From Pseudonocardiales bacterium (GTDB taxonomy: Bacteria > Actinomycetota > Actinomycetes > Mycobacteriales > Jatrophihabitantaceae): 14,758 nt of DNA. The stretch is from NCBI GenBank assembly GCA_030840415.1, contig JAVEEO010000402.1, forward strand, positions 1-14,758. The letters are read 5' to 3'. Under the pieces are notes generated by a model. It did not search any database. It saw only the letters and a program-made list of their open reading frames with translations, and was not told the origin of the DNA. The position numbers and the translations under genes are program-made. Shown here piece by piece: positions 13,666 through 14,758 of this stretch; the stretch's first letter is position 1; the number at the start of each line of letters is the position of its first letter.

Positions 13666-14589
13666 TCAGCAGTCCTCGCCGAACCTCTCCACGATGCGGT
13701 GGTAGGCATCGAGGCCGGGCTTGACCTGCTCGCCGGGCAGCTCGGTGAGCGGGCGGCGCATATAGCCGGCCGGCAGGCCGATCTCGTTCATCAGCGCCTT
13801 GACCGCGATCGGCAGCCGGCCGCTGTAGCAGAACCGGGCCAGCGGCCACACCAGCGCCAGCAGCTCGCGGTACTCCATCGGATCGAAGTGCTCGTCCCAC
13901 GGCCGGGACAGCAGCGCGGTGGCCCGCGGCGCGATGTTGCCGATGACGTTGACGACGCCCCGGGCGCCCATCGCCAGGCTCGGCGTGATGATGTCCTGGT
14001 CGGCGCAGTCGTCGCCCATGAAGTTGATCTGGCCGCGGATGTGCGGCAGCAGTTCGGGGATCCGCCCGGTCAGCGACGAACCCTCCTTGTGCATGATCAC
14101 GTTGTCGTGGTGGGCGATCCGGATCAGCGACTCGGTGTCGAAGTCGGTGAGCAGTCGGGACGGGTTGTTGAAGAGCACGATCGGCACCGCGCTCGCGTCG
14201 GCCACCCGCAGCACGAACTCGGTGGCCTGGCTGGTGCTCGGCCCCATGTTGTGCGGCACGGTCAGCAGCACCGCCTCCGCGCCGTGCTCTGCTGCGAAGT
14301 GCACCCGCTGCAGGACGTCGCGCTCGCTACCGCCGCTGCAGCCGATCAGGTAGGGAACCGGGCCCTTGTTGTCGAGCACGTGCTTGACCAGCTGGAAGTA
14401 CTCGCTCTCGGTCAGCGTGGTTGCCTCACCGGTCAAACCGGCGAGATAGATGCCCGAGGTGCCCCGGGTGAGCTGGCGCTCGATGAGGGCGTCGAGGGCG
14501 CCGAAGTCGATGTCGCCGTTCTGCTGGAAAGGGGTCACCCCCGACACCAGCGAGCCGGTGAAGTTTGCGAAGCCGCCCTGACCGGTCAT
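13666..14589 (-). CDS. DapA-superfamily aldolase/lyase with altered catalytic triad
   Basis: The 307-residue protein is a (beta/alpha)8 class I aldolase of the dihydrodipicolinate synthase/N-acetylneuraminate lyase superfamily. Kept features are GLTGEATTL (51-59), the Schiff-base K168 in MHKEGSS, and the carboxylate-binding R145 in FNNPSR. Aligning with E. coli DapA by motif spacing (P105 to Y133 equals P112 to F140, 28 residues in both), the proton-relay residues T44, Y107 and Y133 become L52, N114 and F140. It should still form imines with 2-oxo acids, but normal DHDPS chemistry is unlikely. It heads the tight cluster with the ATP-grasp and MFS genes. ATG 14589 is chosen because AAGGAG (14599-14604) precedes it by 9 nt; the frame stays open upstream to 14709 without homology. 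A genuine dapA should exist elsewhere in the genome. Confidence 0.9.
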   Translation of the reverse strand: MTGQGGFANFTGSLVSGVTPFQQNGDIDFGALDALIERQLTRGTSGIYLAGLTGEATTLTESEYFQLVKHVLDNKGPVPYLIGCSGGSERDVLQRVHFAAEHGAEAVLLTVPHNMGPSTSQATEFVLRVADASAVPIVLFNNPSRLLTDFDTESLIRIAHHDNVIMHKEGSSLTGRIPELLPHIRGQINFMGDDCADQDIITPSLAMGARGVVNVIGNIAPRATALLSRPWDEHFDPMEYRELLALVWPLARFCYSGRLPIAVKALMNEIGLPAGYMRRPLTELPGEQVKPGLDAYHRIVERFGEDC

Positions 14590-14758
14590 TCGTCGCGTCT
14601 CCTTGCCTCGAGTCGTACGCCTGGAGGTGCTGCTCCACAAACTTGAGCAGTGACCCGGCTGGCCGCGACCGTCAAGGTAACCGGTGGAACTGCGGCCAAA
14701 CCGGACCAATAACCTATCAGACGGACGGTTAGCCAGGCGAAGGATAGTGAACGGGGCG
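14590..14758 (-). promoter_or_regulatory. Upstream region of the DapA-like/ATP-grasp/MFS operon
   Basis: The 169 bp to the window edge contain a Shine-Dalgarno AAGGAG (14599-14604). There are also weak promoter elements on the minus strand, a TTGACG without a good -10 partner and a TAGGTT further upstream. Short repeats of ACCGG (about 14678-14705) could be regulator contacts but are not clearly symmetric. No start of an upstream gene is visible. Confidence 0.35.

Noticed and set aside
13666..14589. Naming this gene dapA
   Set aside because: The T44, Y107 and Y133 equivalents are L, N and F, and the neighbours are not lysine-pathway genes.
14590..14709. Extended N-terminus for the DapA-like protein
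   Set aside because: The frame is open but has no homology to the family, and the ATG at 14589 has AAGGAG at 9 nt.

Overview
The window is very G+C-rich double-stranded chromosomal DNA (roughly 70 % by eye) with frequent GTG starts, TGA stops, strong third-position G/C bias, TAnnnT-type -10 boxes and several probable leaderless genes. Together with families that are mainly actinobacterial (an Ala/Pro-linker protein resembling DUF6319, a fragment of the 13E12/DUF222-type HNH family, a secreted lamin-tail protein) this points to a high-GC actinobacterium. I cannot name the genus. I see no rRNA, tRNA, CRISPR array, insertion sequence or phage gene.

Left part (1-4,400). A SAM-dependent methyltransferase (minus) and an aldo/keto reductase (plus) diverge from a short region holding a candidate promoter with an inverted repeat. 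On the minus strand follow the DUF6319-like protein with a polymorphic-looking 18-bp repeat and a CPA1-type cation/proton antiporter; both start at strong Shine-Dalgarno sites.

Middle (4,486-7,808, minus). An MFS transporter and a propionyl-CoA-synthetase-type acyl-CoA ligase (PrpE/ACSS3 type) overlap by ATGA. This suggests a coupled module that takes up and activates a short carboxylate.

Accessory stretch (7,948-10,500). It holds a small conserved protein of unknown function with a Cys cluster and Trp-rich tail, a frameshifted C-terminal remnant of an HNH endonuclease gene, a Phd/VapC-type toxin-antitoxin pair with a perfect 20-bp palindromic operator over its -10 box, a secreted lamin-tail-domain protein, and a VOC (glyoxalase-like) protein. 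The HNH scar next to the toxin-antitoxin pair suggests past insertion or deletion.

Right part (10,536-14,589, minus). A DapA-superfamily aldolase, an ATP-grasp ligase and an MFS exporter are packed with a 2-nt gap and a GTGA overlap, and a GNAT acetyltransferase follows 66 nt later. The DapA-like protein keeps the Schiff-base Lys and the carboxylate-binding Arg but has lost the Thr/Tyr/Tyr proton-relay triad of true dihydrodipicolinate synthase, so it is probably not a lysine-pathway enzyme. Aldolase plus amino-acid-ligase-like ATP-grasp plus exporter plus acetyltransferase resembles a minimal pathway for a small amino-acid or dipeptide metabolite with export and possibly self-protection. This is the most likely place in the window for an undescribed system, but the product is unknown.
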